A stretch of 64,000 nt of DNA from Bacteroidales bacterium UBA1181 (GCA_002310215.1 DBYR01000005.1:92148-156147), one strand, 5' to 3'. Shown: positions 8,540 to 18,117, counted from the stretch's first letter. The notes: generated by a model from the sequence alone, not told the origin. Translations and numbers: made by a program.

Positions 8540-9457
8540 TTAGTTGAGCAACTCTTGGAATTTGTTGCTTTGGGTAGGCAGTATGCTTTGGAGGATCTCA
8601 TACAGATCCTTTTTCTCTTTGGAGGTGGCAGGCTTGAACATATCGAGCAGTTCGTTCATCTTAGCCTCCACGAAGAGTTGCAGTGCGATGGAGTAGGGAA
8701 CCGCGCGGTTCATCTCCTTGAGGTAAGGTAGGTTGTTGAAGATGTTCGTTCTGCCTTTCTCCACACTGTTCACCATCTCGTCCAGTCCGAATCTGTGGTA
8801 TTCATACATGATATCCCTCAGTTTTTTCAGACGTTCGTCCTGGTAGTTGCTCACGAGGGCATAGCGGTTTCTGTCGCTGTCGAACGCCTTCCATCCGATG
8901 TCGTCCGATCCTTGGGCGAGGGAAACGATGAGCTCCGCCTTCTCGAAGTAGCGGCTTCCTCCGTAGCGGCTGAAGGAGTCGAAGTTGATGCCCAATATGA
9001 TATTGACATAAAAAGCGATGGTGGAGAGCAGGTTGTTCTCGTATACGTTCTCGTCGAACTCCAGCTTTTGGTACTGGGTATAATTGAACGAGAGATTAGG
9101 ATCCAGGAAGTTGAACAGGGTGGTGGTGTAGCCCGAGTTATAGACAGGGCGGCTGGCCTGCACCTGTAGTTTCCCCGAGTAATTCTCACCTGCCGCCTTT
9201 TCGAGCGTGATGACGAAGTTGCACTCGATTCGTTCATCCTCCGTGAAGGTGGCGTCGGTCCATCTTCTGGAGTTGATGAACTCTGTCAGCGCCTGGTTCA
9301 TCTCGTCGTAGATTTCACGGTTGGTGCTTGTTCCTCCAATCTGTTCCGCATTGACGCGTACATACGCTTTGACATCTTGTGCGTTGCTGGTGAATGCGCA
9401 AGAAAGGGTGATTAGCAGGGAAGCTATTGTTTTGATGAATCCTTTTTTCATACTCAT
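8540..9457 (-). CDS. DUF4835 family protein (PorD-like)
   Basis: A 305-residue exported protein with a signal peptide (MSMKKGFIKTIASLLITLSC ... SNAQ) and no later membrane segment. I recognise it as the Bacteroidota-specific DUF4835 family, which I recall being named in databases as PorD, a putative type IX secretion component; that link comes from memory and is not proven here. The order coaBC - DUF4835 - recN is common in the phylum. Its start codon region overlaps the coaBC stop by 4 bases, implying translational coupling. The PorG-like gene at 52831 in the same window makes a type IX role plausible. Confidence 0.75.
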   Translation of the reverse strand: MSMKKGFIKTIASLLITLSCAFTSNAQDVKAYVRVNAEQIGGTSTNREIYDEMNQALTEFINSRRWTDATFTEDERIECNFVITLEKAAGENYSGKLQVQASRPVYNSGYTTTLFNFLDPNLSFNYTQYQKLEFDENVYENNLLSTIAFYVNIILGINFDSFSRYGGSRYFEKAELIVSLAQGSDDIGWKAFDSDRNRYALVSNYQDERLKKLRDIMYEYHRFGLDEMVNSVEKGRTNIFNNLPYLKEMNRAVPYSIALQLFVEAKMNELLDMFKPATSKEKKDLYEILQSILPTQSNKFQELLN

Positions 9458-10659
9458 TTTTTGTTCATTAGAGAGAGGGCATGGTCGATGATGTCCTTTG
9501 CAACCTCCTTTTTGGGTTTCAGATCGTAGACGGTTTTGTCTCCGTTTCTGTCGAATATGGTTATTTTATTGGTGTCGTGGCGGAAGCAAGCGTTCTTGTC
9601 GTTCAACGAGTTCATCACGATGAAATCGAGGTTTTTGCGCTCGCATTTTCCCACGGCGTTCGTCTCTTCGTCGTCCGTCTCCAATGCGAACCCGATCATC
9701 ATTTGTCCCTCACGCTTCATCTTGCCCAACGCTGCGGCGATGTCTTGCGTCGGCACGAGGTCCAATTGCATGGCGCCTCTCTTTTCACGCTTGATCTTAT
9801 GGTCCTCCTTCTGTGCGGGCGTATAGTCGGCCACTGCGGCGCAGAGGATCTCGATGTCCGCATTCTCCGCTGCTTTCACGGCGGCTTCGTACATTTCCTG
9901 GGCGGACTCCACCGATATGCGTTGGATGTTCGGATGTTTAGGCGAGAGGGAGACTGGTCCTGAGACGAGGGTCACCTCCGCACCTCTTTCCGCGCACTCC
10001 TCCGCCAAGGCGTAGCCCATCTTTCCGGAAGAGTAGTTGCCTATAAAACGGACAGGGTCTATCTTTTCGTATGTCGGGCCGGCGGTGATCATCACCTTTT
10101 TGCCGGAGAGGTCCGCATTTTGGTTGAAATATTTCTCGATGAAATCGGCGATGGTTTCAGGCTCCGCCATTCTTCCCTTGCCGGACAGTCCGCTAGCGAG
10201 GAATCCCTCTTCCGCATCGATGATGAAATTGCCTCTCTCCTTGAGCAGTGCGATGTTCTTCTGCACGGCTGGGTGGGCATACATGTCGAGGTCCATGGCA
10301 GGTGCGATGAAGACCGGACATTTGGCGGAAAGGTAGGTGGTGAGGAGCAGGTTGTCCGCTATGCCGTTGGCCATCTTACCGATGGAGTTGGCGGTGGCGG
10401 GAGCGATGACGTAGGCGTCCGCCCAGATGCCGAGGGAGACGTGGCTGTTCCATTCCCCGTTTTCAGGGTTGAAGAAGTCCACCATGATAGGGTTTTGTGA
10501 GAGCGTGGCCATGGTGAGTGGCGTGATGAACTGTTTCGCCAAAGGAGTCATGACCACTTTGACGTTCGCACCTCGCTTTTTCAGTTCCCTTACCAGTGAG
10601 GCGGTTTTGTAGGCGGCTATTCCGCCTGTTACTCCGACTATGATATTTTTCCCTTTCAT
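9454..10659 (-). CDS. coaBC: Bifunctional phosphopantothenoylcysteine decarboxylase / phosphopantothenate-cysteine ligase
   Basis: Performs the second and third steps of coenzyme A synthesis from phosphopantothenate. The N-terminal flavoprotein half carries VGVTGGIAAYKTASLV at the start and the substrate-clamp region APAMDLDMYAHPAV (about 117-130). The ligase half begins near residue 188 (KVMITAGPTYEKIDPVRFIGN) and ends with FIVMNSLND. At 401 residues it is the standard fused size. It is followed by the overlapping DUF4835 gene and preceded 21 bases upstream by the Wzz-like gene. Confidence 0.96.
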   Translation of the reverse strand: MKGKNIIVGVTGGIAAYKTASLVRELKKRGANVKVVMTPLAKQFITPLTMATLSQNPIMVDFFNPENGEWNSHVSLGIWADAYVIAPATANSIGKMANGIADNLLLTTYLSAKCPVFIAPAMDLDMYAHPAVQKNIALLKERGNFIIDAEEGFLASGLSGKGRMAEPETIADFIEKYFNQNADLSGKKVMITAGPTYEKIDPVRFIGNYSSGKMGYALAEECAERGAEVTLVSGPVSLSPKHPNIQRISVESAQEMYEAAVKAAENADIEILCAAVADYTPAQKEDHKIKREKRGAMQLDLVPTQDIAAALGKMKREGQMMIGFALETDDEETNAVGKCERKNLDFIVMNSLNDKNACFRHDTNKITIFDRNGDKTVYDLKPKKEVAKDIIDHALSLMNKK

Positions 10660-10680
10660 GGCATAAAAATTATCTTGTTT

Positions 10681-11817
10681 TTACAGCTCTTCCTTCTCCA
10701 TGTCTTCTTTGAATTTGTTGAACAAGGATAATCCGATGATGGCCAAGCATGCTAGGAATCCGCAAAGGAATCCTCCCGTGATGATACCCTTAAGTTTTCG
10801 CATTTTATCATTTGCGAGAGGGTATCTTGGTTCGTCGATTATTTGGATGAACGGAGTCTCTTTCGCCAAATTCAGTTTCAGCATTTCAAGGTTCTTCAGC
10901 ATTTCCGTGTAGGTGGCGCTAAGGATCTGGATGTCCGTGTCGATTTTCCATTGTGTAACGGACATCATTTGGCCGTTTGCGTTTCTGTTCGCATCGGCGA
11001 AGCTTGCCCGGCGAGCGAAACATTGGTCCATTTTCCTACGTACGGAATCCGCTTTTTCCTGAAATGTCTCGATGTTCTTTCTTGCGAGAGAAGTCTTTGT
11101 GTCGATGTAGAATTGGGACACTTCCTTCAGATGTGCGTCCGCGAATTCCTTGGCGAATGTCTCGTCGGTATGGCTGAAGGCATAAGCCATGAATGATAAC
11201 TTTTTGTCTTTCCTTATGGCGGAGATATTGCCCGAGAGAAAACCGTTCGCCATTTTGCCGAGGATACTATCCTGTGCACGTGTGAAGGTCTCTCTGTCTT
11301 GCCCGAGCGGGAAGGAGACGTCGCAGATGGATACAATGTCTGAGGAGGCTTCCTTCTCTTCTCCCTTTTCCTCGCATTTCGCCCGTGTGCTATCGCATAT
11401 CAAGGCATATTCGATGAATGTGATGGAATCTCCCTTGTATACGACGGGAGAGAGTAGGGTCTTTTCCACCAATGTGCGTGACTTTATCAACTCGAGGACA
11501 TTGTCTCCGGAGAATGCGTCCATGGATGCCCCTCCGATATTGAGCAGGGATGACAAGCTTCCAAGGCTACCCGTGCTTCCAGTGGATGGGCTGCCGAGGG
11601 TGAATGAGTATTGGGCTTTATAGGTTGTCTTCCTGTTGTAGGCATACACGAACCCGATGATGCCGCCGATGAGCCCTGCCACTATGATGATCCATTTTTT
11701 GTCCCATAGTTTCCAAAAGTATTCTTTCACCAAGGCGACAATCTCTTTCACGGAGATCTTGCTCTCCTTCTCTTCTCCCTCGTTAAGGAACTTCACTATG
11801 TCGTTTAACTCGCTCAT
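10681..11817 (-). CDS. Wzz-type polysaccharide chain-length/co-polymerase protein
   Basis: Inner-membrane protein of the Wzz family, which controls the chain length or export of surface polysaccharide. The 378 residues have two membrane helices framing a long periplasmic region: KWIIIVAGLIGGIIGFVYAYN (about 39-59) and GIITGGFLCGFLACLAIIGLSLF (about 342-364), the latter after a Pro-containing segment (IIDEPRYPLANDK) typical of the family. The coiled-coil middle (about 240-320) fits. It begins 3 bases after the SLBB-domain gene, so the two form an export pair. No tyrosine-kinase domain is fused. Confidence 0.85.
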   Translation of the reverse strand: MSELNDIVKFLNEGEEKESKISVKEIVALVKEYFWKLWDKKWIIIVAGLIGGIIGFVYAYNRKTTYKAQYSFTLGSPSTGSTGSLGSLSSLLNIGGASMDAFSGDNVLELIKSRTLVEKTLLSPVVYKGDSITFIEYALICDSTRAKCEEKGEEKEASSDIVSICDVSFPLGQDRETFTRAQDSILGKMANGFLSGNISAIRKDKKLSFMAYAFSHTDETFAKEFADAHLKEVSQFYIDTKTSLARKNIETFQEKADSVRRKMDQCFARRASFADANRNANGQMMSVTQWKIDTDIQILSATYTEMLKNLEMLKLNLAKETPFIQIIDEPRYPLANDKMRKLKGIITGGFLCGFLACLAIIGLSLFNKFKEDMEKEEL

Positions 11818-11819
11818 GC

Positions 11820-14255
11820 TTACTTGTCTTTAGCCACGGATATCGCTGTTACAACAACGGATGCCATGGTGATGATTGAACTTGAAATGGATACGATGAA
11901 CGTGGTGCGCTCCCTGCCGTCCGTAGACTTGTCCACTTTCTCAGGAATGTAGATGTGTGATCCCGGCTCTACCTTCGGGTAGTTCTTCATCCAAAGGATA
12001 TGTTTGGTGGAGGCTATTCTTCCGCTTGGGTAGGCTACGTAAACGGATTTCTTTTTGGCTTTCTCCGTGAATCCTCCTGCACCTCTCACGTATTTCCTGA
12101 GGTTACGGGAAGAGAATACCTCTTTCCCGGGAATTTGGACCGAACCGGCGATGGTGATGGTCTGCAGCTCCTCTGGGATAAAGATGATATCTCCGTTCAT
12201 GACGTTGAGGTCCGACTCTTCGTTCCCTGGATATTTGATGATCTTGTTGAGTTGAATTCCCACCAGGTCTTGCCTTGATTCGAGCTCCTGACGTATCTTC
12301 TGCTTTATCTCTTCGCTTTCCGCATTGTTGAGCATGTCAATGATCTTCAGGTCTCTCTTCCTCTCCGCTTCCGTCCGGTTGGAGCTGCGGAGGAGGAATG
12401 CTCCTTTGGGGTAGGCATATTGGGTGATGCCGCCTGCCCTTGCCATCACATCCGATATCTTTTCATTCTTGTTGGTTATGGCGTATATGCCTGGACGTTT
12501 GGCCTCTCCGACAATTTGGATGGTTCCTAATTTCTCGTATCCCTCCTTGATGCGGACGGTAATTTGGTCGTTAGGCATGAGCTTGAAGTCTCCGTCTGGT
12601 CCGTCGAGATTGTTGTCCAACGACAGCACGAACACTTCCGACTTCCTGTTGCCGTCCTTCAACTCATTCTCGTCCTGAATCATGCGAACAACCTCGATTT
12701 TGCTCGGGTCTGCGTTCTCTTCGAATCCCTTGGATAGGAATAACATGTCGCGCAGTGTCGCGTTTTCATAATACGGGAATGCCCCAGGTGAGAGCACTCT
12801 TCCCTGTACGATTATTTGTTTCTTGTACTCGAAATCATTCTTTCCGCCAATTGTGATCACATCTTCCTTCTTCAGTTCGATGTTGAATTTGCCGTCCATC
12901 AGGTCTTTCACGTCAAAGGAGATGATCTCTGGGGTGAGGTCGTCCTGCAAACGGACGATGGTCGCACTTCCCATGAAGGCGTCTTCCGTCAATCCGTCGG
13001 CTTTCTTCACCAAGTCCTTCAATGTCATCTTGTCCTCCAATGCGTAAACGCCAGGGCGGAACACGCTTCCCGTAATTTGCACCCTGTTGCTGTATCTCTC
13101 TAAAATTTGGCCTATGCGGTAGACATCCCCCGCTTGAGGGGTGAACATGCCGAACAACTCTTTGGATACGTCTGCCACACTTTTCCCTTCGCCGGTGTTC
13201 CTGGTGACGGATATCCTCTCCGTGTAGGCTTTGTCCGTGAATCCTCCGCAGTAGTCTATCAGGTTTTGGAGCGTCTCTCCTTCCTTCATTTCGTAGATGC
13301 CTTCCCTCTTGACTTCTCCGAGCACGTCAACTCTTTTGCCGTAGGTCGGCACTTGAATCACATCCTGGTCTTGGAGCGTCGTGTTGCTAGGCATCGTGCC
13401 GTTTGTCAGGAACTCGTATAGATCCACATGGGCCACTTCCTTGCCTCCACGAATCACTTTTATGTTACGCATGGACCCGTTGTTGGATGGTCCTCCACAA
13501 GCATTCAAGGCGTTGAATACGGATGATACGGAGGTCAGCGTGTAGCTGCCCGGCGTGTTCACCTCGCCCATGATGTAGACTTTGATGGAACGTATGTTGT
13601 TGATGGAGACTGCCACATTCGTCCCTCCGGAGTGGATGGAACTGTAGATGACCGCTAATTTCTTCTTGATGATCTTCTCCGCATTCTCGATCGTAAGTCC
13701 GCTGACTTGCGCCACGCCTGCGTTGGGGATGCGGATGTTCCCTTCCTTGTTCACGGTCAGGTCGTAAGTCGCTTCCGCCATACCGAACACATCGATGTGC
13801 AATACGTCGTTGGGCCCGATGACGTAGTTGCGTGGAGTGGCTACGGCTTGGCTGGGCTCGAATGATACTTTGCTATTGTTGAAGAGGGATGCGCCGAATA
13901 TGCGGGTGTCGGATAACCCCACTTTCTCTCTTCCCTCCTGGACCTCATCTTCTTTTATCTTGCTGTTTATCTCTGCCGCCTCGACGGTGACAGCCTTTTG
14001 TGCCTCTATCTCGTTGATTCTTTTTTTCAGCTTCTCCCATTCCGCGGAGGACATCTTTTTGGATTGTGCCAGCTGCTCTATGTCTGCCAGTGTGTATCCC
14101 GCATCAGTGTATTTCTTTACGAATTCTGATATTTGTGCGTCTTTCAATTGGTCTACCTTGACATGCTGCAGGTTATTCAGCGAAATGTTGTCTGCCAAGG
14201 CGAAAAAAAACACCCCAAACAATAAAATGGCGAATGCGTTTAATCTTTTTGTCAT
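11820..14255 (-). CDS. SLBB-domain polysaccharide export protein (Wza-like)
   Basis: Predicted outer-membrane/periplasmic polysaccharide exporter. I place the start at 14255, giving MTKRLNAFAILLFGVFFFALA as signal peptide; an in-frame ATG at 14285 would add ten residues before it. The 811-residue protein has an N-terminal coiled region (about 25-110), a Poly_export domain (NYVIGPNDVLHIDVFGMAE near 140), then at least five successive SLBB repeats marked by GxVxxPGxY-like motifs (IMGEVNTPGSYTL, ITGSVFRPGVYAL, VQGRVLSPGAFPY, IVGEAKRPGIYAI, IAGSVQIPGKEVF), and a C-terminal hydrophobic helix. That is far longer than E. coli Wza (about 380) but usual for Bacteroidota. No other polysaccharide gene adjoins the pair. 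Confidence 0.85.
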   Translation of the reverse strand: MTKRLNAFAILLFGVFFFALADNISLNNLQHVKVDQLKDAQISEFVKKYTDAGYTLADIEQLAQSKKMSSAEWEKLKKRINEIEAQKAVTVEAAEINSKIKEDEVQEGREKVGLSDTRIFGASLFNNSKVSFEPSQAVATPRNYVIGPNDVLHIDVFGMAEATYDLTVNKEGNIRIPNAGVAQVSGLTIENAEKIIKKKLAVIYSSIHSGGTNVAVSINNIRSIKVYIMGEVNTPGSYTLTSVSSVFNALNACGGPSNNGSMRNIKVIRGGKEVAHVDLYEFLTNGTMPSNTTLQDQDVIQVPTYGKRVDVLGEVKREGIYEMKEGETLQNLIDYCGGFTDKAYTERISVTRNTGEGKSVADVSKELFGMFTPQAGDVYRIGQILERYSNRVQITGSVFRPGVYALEDKMTLKDLVKKADGLTEDAFMGSATIVRLQDDLTPEIISFDVKDLMDGKFNIELKKEDVITIGGKNDFEYKKQIIVQGRVLSPGAFPYYENATLRDMLFLSKGFEENADPSKIEVVRMIQDENELKDGNRKSEVFVLSLDNNLDGPDGDFKLMPNDQITVRIKEGYEKLGTIQIVGEAKRPGIYAITNKNEKISDVMARAGGITQYAYPKGAFLLRSSNRTEAERKRDLKIIDMLNNAESEEIKQKIRQELESRQDLVGIQLNKIIKYPGNEESDLNVMNGDIIFIPEELQTITIAGSVQIPGKEVFSSRNLRKYVRGAGGFTEKAKKKSVYVAYPSGRIASTKHILWMKNYPKVEPGSHIYIPEKVDKSTDGRERTTFIVSISSSIITMASVVVTAISVAKDK

Positions 14256-14451
14256 AAATAGAGTTTTGTTTGATCCTGTTTGCAAAAATACTCTATTTTA
14301 TTTATTTTCCATACGTTTTGGTTTTAAAAAGTGTTTACGGAAGGCGGGTTATTCTGCGTTGAAATCGTCGAAATGGTTTTGTGGCATCCCCTTTCTCTCC
14401 GGTTGCCGTGAAGCGGTGGTCGGACGGCTTGTTCACTTCCTTTATTTTGCG

Positions 14452-14459
14452 TAATTTCG
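14452..14459 (+). promoter_or_regulatory. Promoter -7 box variant (TAATTTCG) for the ABC-F gene
   Basis: TAATTTCG followed by CGG lies 20 bases before the chosen ATG at 14480. The same TAATTTCGCGG string occurs upstream of purL on the other strand. Confidence 0.45.
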
Positions 14460-14479
14460 CGGCTCGAAAATGTTTGATT

Positions 14480-16120
14480 ATGATTTCAGTAGATGGCTTG
14501 ACGGTCGAGTTTTCCGGCTCGACTCTCTTTGAGAATATTTCGTTCCAGGTGAACGAGAGTGACAGAATTGCCTTGATGGGCAAGAATGGTGCGGGTAAAT
14601 CTACCTTGCTGAAGATTCTTGCGGGCGTGCAGAACCCTACCCGTGGCTCGGTGACGGCCCCGAAAGGTACGGTGATCGCTTACCTGCCGCAACACTTGAT
14701 GACGGAGGACCACCGCACGGTCTTCGAGGAGGCTTCGCTCGCCTTCGAGGAGCTTTTCGCCATGGAACGGGAGATCGAACGGATGAACCAGGAGCTCTCC
14801 GAACGTACTGACTACGAGAGTGATAGCTATATGGAACTGATCGAAAAGGTCTCTACCTTGAGCGAGAAGTTCTACTCGATAGAGGAGACGAACTACGAGG
14901 CGGATGTGGAGAAGACTTTGCTCGGTCTGGGCTTCGTCCGTGAGGATTTCAATAAGCCTACGAGCCAATTCAGCGGTGGCTGGCGCATGCGTATCGAATT
15001 GGCGAAACTGTTGCTCCGTAAGCCGGACGTTCTCTTGTTGGACGAGCCGACGAACCACCTCGACATCGAGTCGATCCAATGGCTGGAGTCTTTCTTGGTG
15101 GAGAGCGGCAAGGCGGTCATCGTGATCTCCCACGACCGTGCCTTCGTCGATAACATCACGACGCGCACCATAGAGGTGACCATGGGGCGTATCTACGACT
15201 ATAAAGTGAATTATTCACACTACCTGGAGCTGCGCAAGGAGCGCCGCGAACAGCAACAGAAGGCTTATGATGAGCAGCAGAAGATGATCGCGGAGACGAA
15301 GGAGTTCATCGAGCGTTTCAAGGGTACGTACTCTAAGACGTTGCAGGTGCAGTCGCGCGTGAAGATGCTGGAGAAACTGGAGATCTTAGAGGTGGACGAG
15401 GAGGATACCTCGGCGCTTCGCCTGAAGTTCCCGCCTTCGCCCCGCTCAGGTAGCTTCCCTGTCATCGCGGACCGTGTGGGCAAGTCTTACGGGGATCATC
15501 TGGTCTTCAAGGATGCTTCGTTCACCATCGCCCGTGGCGAGAAGGTGGCCTTCGTGGGCAAGAACGGTGAGGGTAAATCTACCATGGTGAAGTGCATCAT
15601 GAACGAAATCGAACATGAGGGCACGCTGACGCTGGGGCACAATGTGATGATTGGCTATTTTGCTCAAAACCAGGCTTCTCTGATGGACGGGGAGCTGACG
15701 GTCTTCCAGACGATCGATGATGTGGCGAAGGGTGAGATCCGCAACAAAATCAAGGATCTCTTAGGCGCTTTCATGTTCGGCGGAGAGAACTCGACGAAGA
15801 AGGTGAAGGTGCTCTCGGGCGGTGAACGTACCCGTCTGGCGATGATCAAACTATTGCTGGAGCCTGTCAATCTGCTCATCTTGGACGAGCCGACGAACCA
15901 CTTGGACATGAAGACCAAGGATATCCTGAAGGCTGCCTTGAAGGATTTCGACGGCACGCTGATCGTGGTTTCGCACGACCGTGATTTCTTGGATGGATTG
16001 GTCACGAAGGTCTATGAGTTCGGACATCAGCGTGTGACCGAACACTTGGAGGGTATCTATGAGTTCCTGAAGAAAAAGAAGATGGAGAGCCTCCGTGAGA
16101 TAGAACGCAAGGATCGTTAA
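14480..16120 (+). CDS. ABC-F family ATP-binding protein
   Basis: Soluble twin-ATPase of the ABC-F family, members of which act on ribosomes. The start at 14480 (MISVDGLTVEFSGSTLFENI) matches the usual beginning; an upstream in-frame ATG at 14381 adds 33 unrelated residues and would precede the likely promoter. The 546-residue protein has Walker A GKNGAGKST near 36, signature FSGGWRMRIELAKLLL and Walker B LLLDEPTNHLDIES near 190, a charged linker (about 240-300), then a second set: GKNGEGKST near 360, LSGGERTRLAMIKLLL and LILDEPTNHLD near 470. No membrane segments. It looks like a housekeeping ABC-F translation factor; I see no basis to call it a resistance determinant. Confidence 0.92.
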   Translation: MISVDGLTVEFSGSTLFENISFQVNESDRIALMGKNGAGKSTLLKILAGVQNPTRGSVTAPKGTVIAYLPQHLMTEDHRTVFEEASLAFEELFAMEREIERMNQELSERTDYESDSYMELIEKVSTLSEKFYSIEETNYEADVEKTLLGLGFVREDFNKPTSQFSGGWRMRIELAKLLLRKPDVLLLDEPTNHLDIESIQWLESFLVESGKAVIVISHDRAFVDNITTRTIEVTMGRIYDYKVNYSHYLELRKERREQQQKAYDEQQKMIAETKEFIERFKGTYSKTLQVQSRVKMLEKLEILEVDEEDTSALRLKFPPSPRSGSFPVIADRVGKSYGDHLVFKDASFTIARGEKVAFVGKNGEGKSTMVKCIMNEIEHEGTLTLGHNVMIGYFAQNQASLMDGELTVFQTIDDVAKGEIRNKIKDLLGAFMFGGENSTKKVKVLSGGERTRLAMIKLLLEPVNLLILDEPTNHLDMKTKDILKAALKDFDGTLIVVSHDRDFLDGLVTKVYEFGHQRVTEHLEGIYEFLKKKKMESLREIERKDR

Positions 16121-16129
16121 CCGTTTCGC

Positions 16130-16711
16130 TTATTTCAGCCCTTCCGTGCCGACGCACACACCGTTGGCGAAGAAGCCTATGTGCTTGTCGCTCAGCTCTG
16201 TGATGGTGTAGGATGGTTGCTCTTTCTTCTCCTTCTCGATGGCTGTGATCTGGTCGTCTGAACCGTCCGATTGCAGGATGTACGTCCCGATTTTTACCGT
16301 CCCCACATTGACGAATCCTTTGTAGAGCTTGCTCTTCTCAGGGTCGCACGAAACCCAGCCGAATTTAGGGCTGAAGAGGGGATGGTCCAACGTGCAGGTG
16401 AGGCTCCTCCCGCTCTTGAAACGGTAGGTGACGAAGTCGGTATGGCTCTTCTCGGCTACCGCCTTCACGATGCTCTTGCCCATTGTGTTGCTGGTGGTGT
16501 AGGACAATACTTCGTCCCCCTCTTTTATCTCTTCGATATTCTTCTCGGAGCCGTCCGCCATCGTTATCTTCGTCCCTTTGGCGAGGCAGTGCACGTCCAA
16601 ACCGTCGAAATCCATTCTCTCTGTCGATACGGTCTGTGATACAGTCGTTTCCGCCAATGCGCATAGTGTGTAGGCCCAAAATGCTAAAATGAATAGTATG
16701 CTCTTTTTCAT
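16130..16711 (-). CDS. Secreted stand-alone Hint-domain protein
   Basis: A 193-residue protein with a signal peptide (MKKSILFILAFWAYTLCALA) followed almost directly by a Hint (hedgehog/intein) fold. The splicing-type N-terminal Cys is in VHCLAKGTKITMADG (Cys about 42). The intein block-B motif TxxH is seen in SLTCTLDHPLFSP. The end, GFFANGVCVGTEGLK, is at the position where inteins have an FxxNGxxVHN block; His-Asn is replaced by Gly-Thr. So N-terminal cleavage or thioester chemistry might survive while splicing should not. No extein or toxin domain is attached. It follows dgt by 19 bases with a strong AAGGAGG site. Function unknown. Confidence 0.75.
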   Translation of the reverse strand: MKKSILFILAFWAYTLCALAETTVSQTVSTERMDFDGLDVHCLAKGTKITMADGSEKNIEEIKEGDEVLSYTTSNTMGKSIVKAVAEKSHTDFVTYRFKSGRSLTCTLDHPLFSPKFGWVSCDPEKSKLYKGFVNVGTVKIGTYILQSDGSDDQITAIEKEKKEQPSYTITELSDKHIGFFANGVCVGTEGLK

Positions 16712-16730
16712 GGGTAATCCTCCTTGTGTG

Positions 16731-18065
16731 TTATAGGCTTGGCAAGCTCATGCCGTTGATTTTGCGATAAAGGTCCAATGCGTAGATGTCGGTCATGCCC
16801 GACAGGTAATCCAGCACCGCCATGATCTTACGGTAAGGGTCTTCGTTCTCCGTTTCATATTGCTCAGGGATACGGTTGATGAGTTGGCGTGAGTAGGCCT
16901 TGTCTGGGTTGAACACTGCGTTCACCACCTTGTTGATGAGCGTATGGATGATGTTGTAACCGGCTATCTCGATGTCCATCACCACATTGGATTTGTATAT
17001 CTTCTTGAGGGATATCTCTTGGCATTTCCGGTAGGCATTCCCCACCAGTTCGGACATGTCGTCGATGAGCGCGCCCTGGAAAGATCCTTCCATGATGGCC
17101 TCCTCGTTCCGCAGGAAGGCGTTGGAGCATTCCTCCACGAGCACACCGATGACGGAGGATCGCAGGTAGGCGATTTGCTCGTTCTCGTCGTCCACCGCGT
17201 CCATGTGTTGGCGCTTCCTCGCTTGTTGCTCTTCCGTGAAGAAGGAGAGCAGGAGGTTCTTCGCCTCGTTGTTGCTGAGGAGCTTCAGTTTGTGGGCGTC
17301 CTCGATGTCCATGATCTCATAGCAGATGTCGTCGGCCGCCTCCACGAGGTAGACGAGCGGGTGCCGTGCGTATTTGTATTCGTCGAGGCGGATCATGCCG
17401 AGGTCCTCCGCTATCTTCACGAAGTCCTCCTTTTCGCTCTGGAAGAAGCCGAATTTCTTCTTCTTGGCGCTGACATAGTCCGATTTGTACGGGTATTTCA
17501 CGATGGAGGCGATGGTGGAGTAGGTGAGGACGAACCCGCCTTTCCTGCGCCCGTTGAACTGGTGCGTCAGGAGACGGAAGGCGTTGGCGTTTCCTTCGAA
17601 GTGGATGATGTCGTTCCATTGGCTATCGGTCAGTCCATACTTGCTTTTCAGCTCTTGCCCCTTTCCTTCGGAGAAGTAGGAGGCGATGGCGGTCTCCCCG
17701 GAGTGCCCGAAAGGAGGGTTGCCCATGTCGTGCGCCAGGCAGCCGGCTGAGATGATGGCGCCGATTTCAGTGATGCTCTCAGGTAGGCTCTCCCCGTATT
17801 TTTCTTTTAGGAGCTTCGCCACGGCATTGCCTAACGAGCGTCCCACGCAGGATACTTCAAGGCTGTGTGTCAGCCTATTGTGCACGAAGATACTGCCGGG
17901 TAGGGGAAATACCTGCGTTTTGTTCTGTAGCCTGCGGAAGGGGGAGGAGAAGATGAGCCGGTCGAAGTCCCGTTGGAACTCGGTGCGGTCTTGTCGCTTC
18001 TCGTCGTGGTAGTTCTCCAAGCCGAAACGCTTGGTGGTGATCAGTTTTTCCCAATCCATCTTCAT
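16731..18065 (-). CDS. dgt: Deoxyguanosinetriphosphate triphosphohydrolase-like protein (dGTPase)
   Basis: HD-superfamily phosphohydrolase that removes triphosphate from dGTP or other dNTPs. Family signatures include SPFRRLQNKTQVFPL near 40, TRLTHS-like NRLTHSLEVSCVGRSLG near 65, and the metal-binding HD motif CLAHDMGNPPFGHSGE near 115. The 444-residue length is typical. I keep the start at 18065 because AGGAGG lies 8 bases upstream; a second ATG two codons later is possible. A perfect TATATTTG promoter lies upstream at 18102-18109. The Hint gene follows. Confidence 0.93.
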   Translation of the reverse strand: MKMDWEKLITTKRFGLENYHDEKRQDRTEFQRDFDRLIFSSPFRRLQNKTQVFPLPGSIFVHNRLTHSLEVSCVGRSLGNAVAKLLKEKYGESLPESITEIGAIISAGCLAHDMGNPPFGHSGETAIASYFSEGKGQELKSKYGLTDSQWNDIIHFEGNANAFRLLTHQFNGRRKGGFVLTYSTIASIVKYPYKSDYVSAKKKKFGFFQSEKEDFVKIAEDLGMIRLDEYKYARHPLVYLVEAADDICYEIMDIEDAHKLKLLSNNEAKNLLLSFFTEEQQARKRQHMDAVDDENEQIAYLRSSVIGVLVEECSNAFLRNEEAIMEGSFQGALIDDMSELVGNAYRKCQEISLKKIYKSNVVMDIEIAGYNIIHTLINKVVNAVFNPDKAYSRQLINRIPEQYETENEDPYRKIMAVLDYLSGMTDIYALDLYRKINGMSLPSL

Positions 18066-18101
18066 GTCACACTCCTCCTGTATATCGTAAAATTTATATC
18101 A

Positions 18102-18109
18102 CAAATATA
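18102..18109 (-). promoter_or_regulatory. Promoter -7 box (TATATTTG) for dgt
   Basis: On the minus strand TATATTTGTGA sits 36 bases before the dgt start, in an AT-rich gap after the upstream MetH-activation gene. dgt and the Hint gene therefore probably form their own transcript. Confidence 0.6.
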
Positions 18110-18117
18110 GCAAATTT

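Noticed and set aside
14480..16120. ABC-F protein as an antibiotic-resistance gene
   Set aside because: No transfer signs or close match to resistance ABC-F proteins is visible; the sequence and isolated position fit a housekeeping ABC-F factor.
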